Shown here one piece after another: positions 45,293 to 58,400 of a stretch of 64,000 nt of DNA (its first letter is position 1; every line of letters starts with the position of its first letter). The notes beneath the pieces were generated by a model. The model was not told where the DNA came from. It saw only the letters and a program-made list of their open reading frames with translations, and searched no databases. Location: the NCBI GenBank assembly GCA_007449985.2, contig VIIQ02000008.1, positions 833,001 through 897,000 of the forward strand, written 5' to 3'. The translations under genes and the position numbers were made by a program. The stretch comes from Desmodesmus armatus. Its lineage: Eukaryota; Chlorophyta; Chlorophyceae; Sphaeropleales; Scenedesmaceae.

Positions 45293-48200
45293 TCACCCCA
45301 GCACGGTCGAGGCGCGTGCGTACAGCTGCTGCAGCCCCGTCACGCCGCGCTCAGCAAGAATGCGGCCAGCCTTGGCCGCGTCTGCGGCAGCTGTAGCTGC
45401 TGCCAGTGCCGCTGCTTGCTTCTCTGTCTCTGCGCCCATCATCGTCAGCATCTCGAGGCGTGCGGCACCCTCCCTCGCAACGTTCGTGGCGCGGCCAAGC
45501 ATGCCGCTGATGTTCGGCACTTGGCACTCGGCGATGTTGCGCACGGGCATGTTCCACTGAGAGTATTTGCCCTTGTTCACCAGCTTGATGGTCTTCGACT
45601 CACAGTCCTGCTTGTTGTCCACCTCAGCACACTCACCCTGCAAGGTGGAAGAAAAGAAAAAAAGGAAATGGGCCGTGGAATTGGAATCACTCAAATAGCT
45701 TGCCACTTAGTCAAGTTTGTGTCATGGCGCGACCTACAACCTGTCACAGGTTGTTAGAGCACAGTGTGCTCTAACGACCAAAGCTGTGGGTCCTGCCCTG
45801 GGCAGTGCCTGTCATGTAGTTGGTATGGCAACTCAACACACCGCTCAATCGGGACGCTCCTGTGAACAAGCTGTGCGAGTTCGGCTGCTGCTGCTCAGGT
45901 TCCTCCGCCATGTGATTGCCTGTACTGTTACGCCATGTAACTGTCAGCATGCCTGCTGCTACTCAGGTTCCTTGCCACGTAACTACCATTAAGTTATGTC
46001 AACATGCCTGCAGGCCCATCAGACTCCAGGTTGGGCGGTTGCCTAGAGACACGCTTGCCAGTCACCCACTATGAAAGGGAAAGGGAACCCCCGACCTTGC
46101 CTAGACAAAAAACCCACCCACCCACAAACTACCTACGTGCACTCCCTCTCCCCCACTCGCCCCTATCTCCGCAGACAAACTCACCAGGTATTCCTGAACC
46201 GTGGCACCGAAGTTATCCTGGTTGTACAGCTTTGGCACACACGCGTCACCCATCGTCCGGCAAAAGGCCAGCGAGTTGCAGTCGTCTGCGCCCTTGGTGC
46301 GGTTGCAGAGGAGGGCCTGCAGTACACACGCAAACACACATACATGGCAGCAGCAAAGGCTTTCTTAATTGTAAGCAGTGTGCTGGACTAAAAGTCTGGC
46401 TCCTTTCCTGCGGTTCCTGCACCCAGCACACTCTTCTGCCAGCAGCGCATACACCTTCCCGCACACCAGCCATTCAGCCTGTGTCACTCCATGCAAGGGA
46501 GAACCTGACAATCACCCCCTATTCTACTCTGAGTACTATCAGGATGGTCCTGAGAATTCTGAGTAATCCCTCCTTTGCTGAAGTCCCCAGCCTGCCACTC
46601 TGGCATTCTGCCCACTCCCTCCCACTCTGCCCACTCCAGGACACTCTAGCTGAATTGTTCATAAGTCCTCAAGCCTGCCACTCTGGCATTCTACCCACTC
46701 CCACCCACTCTGCCCACTCAGGACACTCTAGCTGTGCTGAACTGGTTTTTCCTAAGTCCTCAGCCTGCCACTCTGGCATTCTACCCACTCCCACCCATTC
46801 CGCCCACTCTAGGACACTCTAGCCTTAATCCGTCTGTGCTGTTTGGCATGTCGTGCTGTCAATGTTACCAGATGAGATAATGTTCAGTGTAGTGCCAAAG
46901 TCAGCATTGTTTTTCAGAATGTTGTAACCTTGGTTATTGTGAAATTTACAACGAGCCAATTTCACCACCATATTGCTGAGGTCATCAAGTAAATAATATT
47001 TTGACAGCATTAAAATACATACCTGCATGTGGCCGATGAAGTGCCTACAGGCGCCACTTCATCGGCCACATGCAGGTATGTATTTTAATGCTGCCAAAAT
47101 ACAGACATGAACAACAATTATATATCAAGTGTTGTGCCCAAAGCACTGCCAGAATTTGAGATAGAAGACACACACTTAGGGGCAAGCACACCATATTATT
47201 TAAAGGTGTTTGGCGTTTATTCCTGCACCTTGCACGTTTCGCAACAATAACAACTTTTGTAATGTATAGCTGTTACTGACATTGATGGTGTGGTTGATGA
47301 TGTCGTTGATATAACGCAACTCTAATACCTACCCAAAACCCTGATACCCCAGTCCTGCATCCTTCGATGGGGCTGGCGTGGACGGCTGTGGCCGTGGGGC
47401 CCTACGGGCTCCCCAGTACCCCACAGCCGTTCACTTCAGCCCCATCAAAGAAACCAGCGGGCTGGGGTATCAGGGTTCTGTGTAGGGCTTATCGCCATGG
47501 TGTCAGGAGTAGGGTTTCTGGCTTGGCTCCGCTTGCTGGTTTGTCCACAACAACACTTGGCTCGCACTGAAGGATCAGCTACTGGGCGGCTGGTGGATTG
47601 CTAAATCTGTTGCTCAGCACTATTACTTCAACTACTACTAGGAACCAACAGGCAGTGTCAGTTGATTTGTGGGAGGCGTTGTAAGGGCGGTCAGGTGTGG
47701 CCATGACCCAGTTTGATAGTAGTAGTTGAAGCAGTAAGTGAATGCGCATGTGCACCGAGGAAGGGATGGTGGCAACATTCCTGGACCACACAATTTGTTT
47801 AAGCGTGGTTATTGGACCAGAGTGGGTGGAATGGCCCAGAGTGGGCAGATTGCCAGAGTGCAGGGGGCAGGGGGGTGTCTGGTGGACTTTGAAAAAATCG
47901 CCTTGGTTTGGGCTGACCGGCTCAGAATTCTGGCCAAGTCTGGTGAAATTCTGGCCCTGTACTCCGTGCATGTTCTGGGTACTATTCGGGAGTACTCTGG
48001 GGGGGGGGGGGGTGTCCTCTTGCTTTTCAAGGTGGGGACTCTCAATCCTGCCAGGCGCCTCCACAACCCTGCACGCACAGGTGCTCAAACTACATTGATA
48101 ACCTGTGCTCATGCCATTCATGTACCTATTCCCGTGAACCTGTTCAGGCTAGACAACGTGTAACAAGCATACATACACGTATACCCAACTTCGGAATGTC

Positions 48201-50434
48201 ACATCCTTGGATGGTTGATGCATTGGCTGGATGCACTCCCTGTGGCTATACACCTACACACACTTTGGATGGTTGATGCATTGGCTGGATGCACTCCCTG
48301 TGGCTATACACCTACACACACTTTGGATGGTTGATGCATTGGCTGGATGCACTTCCTGTGTCTATACACTCCCACCCAAACCCTGCCCACCTGTCGCATC
48401 CAGCAAGCCCCGTCACAGCTGCCCACCACTGAGGGCTCCGCCAGTGTGCGTGACACCACAAACTTGTTCATCTGGTCCTTACTGAGCTTATTGAAGTACT
48501 CAGACACACACAGGTCCTCAGTGCCCTGGCTGCCAACACGGGGCACCACCACACACCCTGAGGCCGACCTGCAGGCAGCTGCACAAAGGAGAAGTACAGT
48601 ACAGTAAGTGTGGGAAGGGACAAGTACAGTACACTACAGTACACTACAGTACAGTACAGTACAGTACAGTACAGTACAGTGCAGTACAGTACCGTATATG
48701 TGGGAAGGGATCCCTAACCTCGGCACTAGCCAGCGAGACAGGGGCTCATGAGGGTGCCCCGAAGGACCTTCAACTCGTCGTACCCCAGGGTCACTTACAA
48801 CAGCTACATACAACAGAGGCGTGATCTAAGACTCAATTTCATATGGCTCCAAGGTTTTGCTTCACCGAGTATATCACAACAAAGAACCAAACACGGTGCC
48901 ACATGGTGAACAGTTGCAAACAGCGTCCCAGGTTTTGGACAGTGTCCCAAGGTCACGGACCCATGCCCTGCACACACACTGACTCGCATGTTTGCAGGTT
49001 GTTGAACACACACACACACACATACACCCCCGCTGCACTGGTACATCCAGACTCTCCTGCGTGCGCACCCCCCCCCCCCATCTGTCTACCAGTCTGGTAT
49101 GGTAGAGGGGGTCACGCTAAGCTGTGACACGACTGCTCACAGCTCAGCGTGACCCCCCCCCCGCTTGGCTCAAGCTGCTGCCTCACCATTGCTTGTCTGG
49201 CCCATGCACTTGACCAGGTTGAATGCCTTGCTGCCAGGGCAGTGCATGGCCAGGGGCGCTTGCAGGACGCTGCTGTAGCCGCTCTTGGTGTACACAAAGT
49301 TGTCAATCAGCTCCCTGCTGGTGCACAGGAGCTGCTTGCTCCCACTGCTGCTGCCGCTGCTTGGCTTCTTGCTGCTGCTTGCTGCAGGAGCTGGCGCAGC
49401 TGTGCTGGACCCCCCTGTTGCTGCTGCTGCTGGCTTTCCTGCACCTGCCAAGGTCTCCAGCGTCTGCTGCAGCATAGGGGCCTCACTGCGCCAGAGCATC
49501 TCACGCAGCGCGGACCCAAACTCGGACTGCATCTCTGCCATGCGTGAGGTGAACAGGTTGGGCACTGCTGCGGTGACCGCAGCCGTGCTGAGCCGCTCTG
49601 CAGAAGCAGTCTTGCCAGGAGGGCGCTTGCTGCCTGTGCTGCTGCTGCTGCTGGGGCCCAGCACGTCGTCAAGCCATACACAGTTGTTGGCCTTGTCACC
49701 GCGGCAGGAGTTGCCTGACTGGTGGCTGTCACATGCAGCCTTGCGGTCGTGAGTCATAAGCAGGAACCTGCAGCGAGGCATCAGGGTTTTGGACATTGCT
49801 GCTGAGACACATGCGCGCTGGGCAGCTTTGCGGGCTGGGTTTGGATGCCACAGATCAAGCAGGAAAATTCTAGCATCTTTGGCTTGCGTACACACCAGCC
49901 TGTTTGTTGTGCTGGCGAAGCACCCAGAGTCCCACCCCTGCAGCTACCCCCCCCCCCCACACACACACACACTGCAAGGAGCAAGTGCAGACAGCTTGCC
50001 GTCACGGCCGAGCCCGTGTGGGAGCCAACAGTTGATGCAGCACTCACCAAAGATATGGAGACACTGGCTTTCCCCGGACTGCATACATGATATTTACTGC
50101 ATCAGCTGCCTCACAGCTGTTGCTCTCCGCGATCCAATCGCACTGCTTTGCACGCAGAGCTGCTGCTGGTGCTGCAGTATTGAGCAGACGACGGCCTGGA
50201 GCGGGCGCATCGAGCTGCCAGCCCGCTGCAAGTGCAGCACTCCCTGCAGCGAGAAAGCAAGTTCCCAGGGGGCTGGGTCAGCGTCTCGCGTCTTGATACG
50301 GTCTTAATTGTGTATGTACTTGCCCCGTAAGTGCTTTTACGTGGCGGACCACCCCTCTGTCCGATACGACGAGTTGATGATCGCTGCTTACCTGCCATCA
50401 CCAGGGCCACAAACAGAGAGCACGTGCAGCGCAT
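45293..50434 (-). CDS. Secreted Cys-rich protein, 494 residues
   Basis: Unrecognised. Six exons, all in phase: 50434-50392, 50243-50048, 49767-49187, 48578-48391, 46316-46185 and 45637-45293. It starts with a signal peptide (MRCTCSLFVALVMAG, then an Ala-rich stretch). The following region has clustered cysteines: KQCDWIAESNSCEAAD; KAACDSHQSGNSC then NNCVWLDD; a Ser-rich linker; LLCTSRELIDNFVY; AMHCPGSKAFNLVKC; SCDGACWMRQ; ALLCNRTKGADDC; and GECAEVDNKQDCESK. The last ~70 residues are Ala-rich helix without Cys. The C-x-W spacing resembles the gene at the left edge, and both may belong to one lineage-specific extracellular family (inference). The 2-kb intron 46317-48390 houses tandem repeats and an AT-rich hairpin element. 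Confidence 0.75.
46591..46825. repeat. Three ~83-90-bp tandem repeats
   Basis: Units begin cctgccactctggcattct at 46591, 46674 and 46764 and end in aggacactctagc. They lie in the large intron of the secreted gene. Confidence 0.85.
46840..47340. mobile_element. AT-rich insertion-like island with central 47-bp hairpin
   Basis: This segment is clearly more A/T-rich than the rest of the window. Its centre is a near-perfect inverted repeat: 46997-47043 pairs with 47055-47101 with one mismatch (39 bp without any), loop 11 bases. No transposase ORF was seen. A MITE or fold-back element is inferred; borders are approximate. Confidence 0.5.
47337..47477. repeat. Second, imperfect inverted repeat
   Basis: The 16-bp ends aaccctgataccccag / ctggggtatcagggtt are perfectly inverted. 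Inner blocks gatggggctg and acggctgtgg also pair. Confidence 0.75.
48207..48380. repeat. 58-bp tandem repeat, about 3 copies
   Basis: Units start ttggatggttgatgcattgg at 48207, 48265 and 48323. The last copy abuts exon 4 of the secreted gene (donor at 48390). Confidence 0.9.
48597..48690. repeat. (ACAGT)n tract
   Basis: Tandem ACAGT with ACACT variants just beyond the acceptor of exon 4 of the secreted gene. Same motif as 13104-13190. Confidence 0.9.
49107..49156. repeat. 21-bp hairpin in an intron
   Basis: Arms 49107-49127 and 49136-49156 pair with one mismatch around a 9-base loop, 31 bases past the exon 3 donor of the secreted gene. Confidence 0.85.
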
Positions 50435-52468
50435 GGTAATTTTTATCTGTTCTGCCTACTTTGCGCAGCCTGCAGTCTGCTTTGCTCAAGTTCACTAGAA
50501 CTCCCGCAACAGCACTGTCTTGCCGCAAACCGCGTCCTTGCAGACTGCGGTGTTATAAGAGATGATGCCTGGCTCAGCTAGCACAGGCATACCATGACGG
50601 CTGGACGGACAACAGCTGGAAGTTGCACCAGGGTTTGTTGAATGCAGGTTGTTGAACTTGGTTGCAGCCTATGCAGGCCAATACACTACTCACAAGCAAG
50701 ACAATTGGGGCTTGAGAATCAGCCTGGGCCCACTGCCAGCCAGGCATGCCCTCTTGAGAACCCATCCATGCTATGAGCGTGTGTTCAGCGTGTGCTGCCA
50801 ATTGGTTGGGTGCTTGCCAATTCATCACGCCTGAACCTGTTGCTGACGCCTCAACGCATATAGCTGCGACTTCCATGTGCGCACAAAGTATATCTTCACT
50901 GCCTACCTATTTCAGATACAGCAGGTGACCGCTGGGGCCGACTAGGCTAGATGGTGCTACAGCCATGTTGTGTGCACGTAGGCGGTTGTGTGTTATCATA
51001 TGTCAGCCTTCACATGCCTAGACCCATTAAGACGGGTGGCCAACAGCACGCCATGCACTGTGCAACAACTGCAAGCCCACCTCCTGGCGCTCCATGAGCT
51101 GTCACACAGCACCTACCCGTACAGGTCAAAATGCACTTGTGTTGAATAAGGGTGTGCTGTACCAACGCAAGGCAGTCAAATAAACCGATGAACCAGCTCA
51201 TTGACGCATACTTGGAGTGCTTGCTACACAGCAGCAGCCAAGAGAAATGCCACGAGGCTGCAGCCATGCGAACGGACCAAGGGGTGAAGCAGTTTCGATA
51301 ACTGTGCAGCATCACAGCTGCAGTGCATATCGCTGTGTCCAAGTGCGCCATGTCGACACACAGGCACCCCCCTACCTATTCAACCAGCCAGCACAGGCCC
51401 CTGCAAAAGGCATGGCCGGCGCTGACCAGCATGCGTTGCACGTGCAATGCAGAGCGGAGGGAAGAGAGTCAGTCATCATACACAATGGTACAGTCACAGG
51501 CTATGCACGGCCGAGCTAAGCTGAGGGAACACTGCAGGGTGCTGTGAGCACGCGTAGCACCACATGAGAGAGCAAGCAGGGCATGCAACGCAAGCAGGCA
51601 AGCCACAAGGTCCGGGCGCATGATCCCAAACAACCCGCCAAGTCGCCGCTAGGCCATAATTGTGGGGTCAATTTGCCCCATCGATAACATCCACGGCCAT
51701 GCAACTGCCTGCCCTGGACAGATGTGACCCACATCAGTCCCCGTGACATTGGGTCACACAAGCAAGAGCATCACAAAGTACGTCAGCACCCACCCGCCAC
51801 TAGGCACCACCACGACATGCATGCACCCTCTGGATGCTTGGAGCCCAACGTACTTCACCCACTACTGTATGCACACTATCAACCAGCAAACACCACCCAA
51901 CCACCACCGTGGTGTGACACCAACGCACAGCGGCACTCACACTCCCATTCTTACAGGAACTGGCAGCTGGCCCCACAGGCCTACCCACAGCAGCAAGCTG
52001 TCTGCAGGTGACTGGCCAGCTGCATTGAGGCACCACACATCAAGGGCTGGAAAAAAACAACCTGCAGCCTGAGCCCTGAACAGCCCCAGGACACAGTTGG
52101 ACCAGCTGCAAAAACTACGAGCTCCTCCTCTGTCCCACTGCCGGCCAGCCTGCAGCCTCACAACCCACGTGACCTCTGCCTGCCACCACCTGCAACAGGT
52201 CTGCGACTGCAGGGGCCCAGCTGTGGGCGAGCGGCCTCACCCAGCCTCACTGCGGCCTCACACCCTCAGGGTAGCATCCTTCCCTGCTTGGAATTCGTAA
52301 TGCACTGCCTGGCTGCTGAGTAGAACGAGCGCCCTGTCTCACGCTGGCACACACCACTCCCACAGCTACCGCATACCGCATTCTGCAGGATGCAGCTGGG
52401 TAGGATGAGCGACCAAGCGAGCGCTGGCACGACACAGTCACACCTACATCAATGAGTGACCAGCAGCC
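50435..52468. other. Spacer between secreted gene and CBP60-like gene
   Basis: No credible exon. A minus-strand TGTAA (plus 51951-51955) is a candidate poly(A) signal for the CBP60-like gene, about 515 bases after its stop. The rest should include the promoter of the secreted gene. Confidence 0.4.
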
Positions 52469-55400
52469 TCACTGCTGACCAGGCTGTGGCTTCATATCCT
52501 CTGTGACCTCTGCCAGGTCCAAACTCATGCTGAACTTCAGGCTGAGCCCCCGCTCGTGGTGCGGGCCGACCCCACCGTTGTTCCCCGCCCCCGCCTGGCC
52601 CCCTGCCACCTGACCCGCAGCACCCCCTGCACCCCCGCCGGGCATGTCCAGCCCTGTGCCCAGGCCACTGGGCAGTTCGGCTAGGTACTGTATGTTCTGT
52701 TGGAAGGAGTCATACTGCGGCAGCCCAAACAGGCTGCTGTTCCTGTCGATAGGGGGCAGGTCCTCTGTATTGAGCATCTCCAGACTGGGGATCATGGCAG
52801 TGAGCTTGGAGTCCTCCTGGGCCTGTGAGGAGGGACCAGCAGCAGCAGAGGCAGCAGCTGCAGAGGCAGCAGCGGCAGCCTGCGCAGCTTGGAACTGGTG
52901 CAGAGCGGCTTGCTGGGCGGCCGCCTGCTGCTGCTGCTGTTGCGCTTGTTGCTGCTGCTGCTCCTGCTTCATGGCTGCAGCGTTCTGCTGCTGCTGCATC
53001 TGTGCCACCTGTTGTTGCTGCTGCTGCTGCATCTGCGCCACCTGCTGTTGTTGCATTTGCGCCTGCTGCTGCATCTGCGCCTGCTGTTGCTGCTGCGCCT
53101 GCTGTTGTTGCTGCATCTGCTGCTGCACCTGCATTTGCTGCTGCACCTGCTGTTGCTGCTGCATCTGCTGCTGCATCTGTGCCTGCTGCTGCATCTGCGC
53201 CGCCTGCTGCTGCTGCTGCACCAGCATCGCGTTGCCATTAGCATTCGGCACCAGCTGCGGTGGCACCAGCTGGGGCGGCATCAGCTGCTGCTGCCCTTGC
53301 TGTTGCGGCATCATCGCCGCTGCACCCACAGGACCACCGGCCGCGCTGCTGGGCGTGACAGCAGGACTGGCACCCCCCTGCTGCCAGGCCGGGAAGGCAG
53401 CTGACAACGTGTGCTGCAGGTTCTGTGTGGCGAAGGGGCTCTTGGCCGTGTTGAACCCTGGCATGCTGTGCCTCTGCTGTGCCGCTGCTGCTGTCATGCC
53501 GACCGACACAGGGGGTACCGGGGGTGCGGTGCTGAAGCCAACCCCACCAGCACCAGGCCCTGCAGCAGTAGCTGTGGACGGCGCGGAGCCCGGCTGGCCC
53601 ATGCGCTGCTGCATCAGGTTCTGCTGCTGCGCAGCAGCGGCAGCAGCCGCGTACTGCTGCTGCTGCTCAGCCGTCATCATGCCCATGCTCGGCGGCCCGA
53701 ACTGCTGCTGCTGTTGCGGTTGCAGCATCCCCTGCGGCTGCTGCTGGTACTGCTGCGGCAGCCCCAGCTGCTGCTGTTGCTGCTGCATCAGCATCTGCGC
53801 ATGCCCTGCGCTGGCCGCTGTACCGTTGCCCATCTGCATGGCGGAAGACGCTGCCAATGCCACAGGGGGCGCAGTGCCGCGCGCAGCATGCCCGACCGCT
53901 GCCATCTGCCCCTGCATGCTCGCCATGCCGCCGCTGCTGGCGCGTGACGCCGCCATCGCTGCTGCTGCTGTCACGCCCACGGGCAGGCCCTGCATGAAGG
54001 ACACCGGGCCGTTGGGCCCTGGCTGCAGCTGCTGTGCGAGGGGGTCTGAGGGGTCGTGCCAGTAGATGCCCCAGCCTGTGTGCCCTGGCGCAAACCAGTC
54101 CTGCAGACAGACAGACAGACAGACAGACAGACATCTCACATTACACATGTAGCTATGAACCCCAGGACTAAAGCTGTCTACAGTGACTGATTTGAGGCTG
54201 CAGTACTTGCATTTCACACCTTGACACGTGAAGGCTTTAGGAGCTTATGCCAGCAAGCCACTGACATCCCAGCAGCATACGACTACCAAGACTCATCACA
54301 ATCATGCAGGCGCCACCCACCTGCATGGCCTGCGTCTTGAGCTTCGGCAGCACGCTGAACAGCAGCCCCTCGCTCTGCTGCATGGTCAGCACAGACTCCA
54401 TCCCACCCTCCCGCTCCCGCCGCACGTAGCCGATCGGCGACTCCGCCAGCACGGCGCCGTTCTTGCAGGCAAACAGCAGCCCGCCCTGGATGCCCGGGCA
54501 CCACCACACGCGCGGGCGGAAGTCCGGCACGACTGCTGACAGGGCGTGCTGGCAGACCTCGTCCCACTTCTCTGGTGAGAGCTTGAGCAGGTGCCGCACC
54601 TTGTGCTTGATGTCGCTGTTCTGGTCACACAGCTCCACCAGCTCACGGAACTGACCCACCTGCATATGCACACACACCGTGACACACATCGGTGGCAGTC
54701 AGGTGAGCGCGCAGTGCATGGGGTGTTGTCCCTTGTGAGCCCCAGAGCCGACACAACAAAACACTTTCAAGATGCAAGCTACTGTCAGGGACGCGCAAAC
54801 CCTGCCACCTACTGTCAGGGACGCGCAAACCCTGCCACCTACTGTCAGGGACGCGCAAACCCTGCCACCTACTGTCAGGGACGCGCAAACCCTGCCACCT
54901 ACTGTCAGGGACGCGCAAACCCTGCCACCTACTGTCAGGGACGCGCAAACCCTGCCACTTACTGTCAGGGACGCGCAAACCCTGCCAGACTCGCTTCAGC
55001 GTCCCATCGGCTCAACATGCACCCACAAGCATGAGCGCACACTCACCCTGTCAATGCGATTGAGGTGTGGCGGCACGATGATGTCCATGTTCTCCTCTGA
55101 TGCTGCGTTCTGGATGTCCTGCGGGACACAACACAGCAGCGAGGACGCAAGCTACGGTCAGCCGCACGCACGCACGCAACAGGACAGTCCACCTCTGCGA
55201 TGCATGATGTAGCCGCCTGACCTGCATGCCGACCTGGCGCCAGATCCATACTCTCGATTAGTGCACGGTCACTGTCACTGCCTGAACACCCCATGCACCA
55301 TACTTGATCCTGATGCCGTTCCCATCATGCGACAGCGCTGGGGCTGCCATGCACCCCTGACCGCTCCCCCATCACTGCTGCCAGCCACTTTGCGCTGCCA

Positions 55401-58400
55401 TGTCCCTGCAGGACTGCACCCACACTGCCCACTGACGTACGGCTGCCTCACATACTGCTGCCTCATATGGACTCCCGCTCCACACACTGCTGCCGCATGC
55501 ACTGCTGATTTACGCATTGCTGCCTTACGCACTGCTGCTGTACGCACTGCTGCTGTACGCACTGCTGCTTCATGCACTGGTGCCGCATGTACTGCTGCCT
55601 TACGCACTGCTGCTCTGCGCACTGCTGCTCTGCGCACTTGCTGCCCCACCCAATGCTGCTGTACGCACTGCTGCTCTACACACAGCTGCCATATGTACTG
55701 CTGCCAGCCAGGGCGCTGCCACACCTGCAGCTTGTCCACTGTTGCCTTGCCGATGTGCACCAGCTTGCTGATGTGGTCCCCTATGCTGGGGATGTCGCTC
55801 TTGATGGCGTGCTTCACACGCTTGGTGGCAACCACAAACGACTCGCTCACAACGTACGTCACGGCGGGCAGGTGCTGGCCTGCGGCAGCAGCAGCGGCAG
55901 CAGCGGCGGCAGCAGCACAGGGGTGTCTCTGGTGAGAGGCATGGCAGTGCATGCGAGGACAGCAGTGGCCCTGTGTGCATTGTCAGGGCCTTGTCATGTC
56001 CTCCCATTTCTCAAAGACACGCCAGCTTGGCTTGACCCCGCCCACACTCAATCCCAGCTACCTGCTGGCAGCAGCACATTCATGCCACATGTTGCCACTA
56101 CAGACGGCCCCAGGCCTAACCTTGTGTGCACTCCACAGCCGCCACCACACCCAATGCAATCAGCAGGTGTTTGGGACTCATTTTCAGATATGAGGAACTG
56201 GGGTACGTTACTCTGGGCACCCACATGAGCCCTAGGCTCGCTGGCTAGTGCCGAGGTTGGGACTATGTCCCCATTACTGTACTGTACTGTACTTCCACCC
56301 CGCTCACCGGTGTGTCTGTCAATAGCCCAGACCAGCAGCCTGAAGGTAGGGGCCTTGCCTGCCAGCAGCGCCTCACTGCTGGTGGTGCACTGAAGGTCTG
56401 ACAGAGGCGCCTGGCCGTCCTGCACAACGATCACAGCACAGCACGGCACAGCACACAGCACCTGAGCCTGCCAGCATGCTTGACGAGCAGCCAGGTGCCT
56501 GCGTTGCCTTGTGCTGGGTAGCTGTCCCATTCTGATGCAGGGCGCTTTATACAGCAGGACACTTCCGGCAGCTTTCAGTGCCTCCTCAGTTCACCACTGG
56601 AGCAGCCAGCCTGGAAGTTCCGCACCTCGAAAGTGGGTCGTTACTCAGCAAGCTGCAGCCCAACAACCCCAGCGCTGCCCCACGCTGCCGCAGTGACCTT
56701 GCTGTCTTTGTGACACCCCCTCCCCAAACCCCCGTTCCCTTCGTAAGCACCAGAAGCAGTCTGCTGCCTGGATGGATCACTTTCACCTTCAGCCTTTCAC
56801 CTGCAGGCAACTTCTGTGAGGCCCCAATGCCTGGCTGACTCTGCTGCTGGAGTCACTACAACTGCTATTGATTGCTGCAGATGCATTGGTGGGGGTGCAC
56901 TGCTGCTAGAGTCACTGCAACTGCTGATGAATGTGGGACAGTTGTACCCCTTGACTGCTGCAAATGCAATGGTGGGGGTGCAGGCATTGACTCACCTCCA
57001 CCTGCAGGAACATGCGTGTCTCATCCTGCACCACCCCCACCCCCATTGCTGACTCCCGCTTCAGCAGCGGCTTCTTGTGGTGGGGGGCGATGATGCAGCC
57101 CCGCAGCTGCATGCTGTTGAGCAGCGTGTTCTCAGGGCACACCTCCCGGTACTTCTCCCCGTTCAGCACATGCACCTGCACAGGCATGAAAACACACTTT
57201 GTTGAGGATAGCCTGCTGTCATCATCATCGTCATCATGATCCTGTATGTACATGTTTGATGCAACTCATGTGCTTTATGCCAACAGACATCATGTACAAG
57301 GGCAGAAGTCACCTTGCCATGTAAGCAGCATCACCTTTCTGCTATCAACCCACCACCACCACCCACACCAGCACCCAACACCCACCTCCTCAACGTGCCA
57401 CATGCACACCAACCGCTGATGCTGCCTGGCTACAGTTGGGGAGAAGGTGTTGCCAACACCTCATCGGTGGTCAATCCATGCTGTGCATCTCATTCTGCCG
57501 CACCCCCACCCCCACCACCCACCCACCCACCCAACTTGCTGAATTCAATTCCACCCCCCCCCCCCCCCACACACACACACCCGGGCCCCCAGCCACCCAC
57601 CTCCAGGTCCACATCCGGCAGTGCCTCCGTGATGCACTGCCCGTTCTCGTCCACCACCTCCACCCGCAGCCCTGCCCCGCACTTTGCCTTGAGGTGGTCG
57701 TCTATGAGGTACTTGTTCTTCAGGTTGCGCTTGCAGATGCGACTGGGGTTGTACTGGCACAGGCTGCACGCACCATCCCCACAGCCAGAGCTCCTGGAGT
57801 CACATGCACACCAGCACACATGAGTGTGGTCTGATGTTGAGTACACACTGAAGATATGGTTAGCCCTTGGACCAAACAGCAGTGGTGGTCAGGCCCTGAC
57901 CAGCACCCTGAGGGTGCTGGTGGGCATGATGCAGCTGCATTTGGTATCATCATATCAAGATGCTGCAGTCGCTGTGGCAGGGCTTGTGAGGCACATAAGT
58001 CGGGGGCTGCTGGGGCTTTCGCGCCTCCTACTGCATTGCTTCATCGGTAAGAACATTGCATTATCACGCACTACTGCTGCAGCCTGGCCTGTCACATGTC
58101 TCTCATGACCTTTCACATGGTACCCTCAACAAAGGCGTATGCCACCACTGCTGCGCAAATCCAACATTTTGTGTGACCACATCACCCCATACTCACAGGC
58201 AGTCATGTCGCAGGACCAGGCGCAGGTTCTGCTGCGTGTGCACAGCTGACATTGGCTCCTGCTGTGCTGCCATAGACTGCAGGACCTCATTTGTCACATA
58301 GTCAACCTGCTCCTTGGTAAGAGTTGGGTTGATGCGACGTGCAAAGTGATAGGAGAAGTGCTGCAGCCTCTGCAGGGTGTAAGACTGGCAGCAGGCAGCA

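Noticed and set aside
46004..46822. 272-residue plus-strand open frame
   Set aside because: Crosses a minus-strand exon and an ~85-bp tandem repeat whose unit simply lacks stops.
52644..54065. 473-residue plus-strand Cys-rich open frame
   Set aside because: Antisense shadow of the Gln-rich tail of the CBP60-like gene.
54781..54990. CRISPR-like array
   Set aside because: Direct 30-bp repeats have no spacers between them, and the genome is eukaryotic.
54591..55034. Apparent repeat protein (YCQGRANPAT units)
   Set aside because: Artefact of the 30-bp intronic minisatellite, which has no stop in any of several frames.
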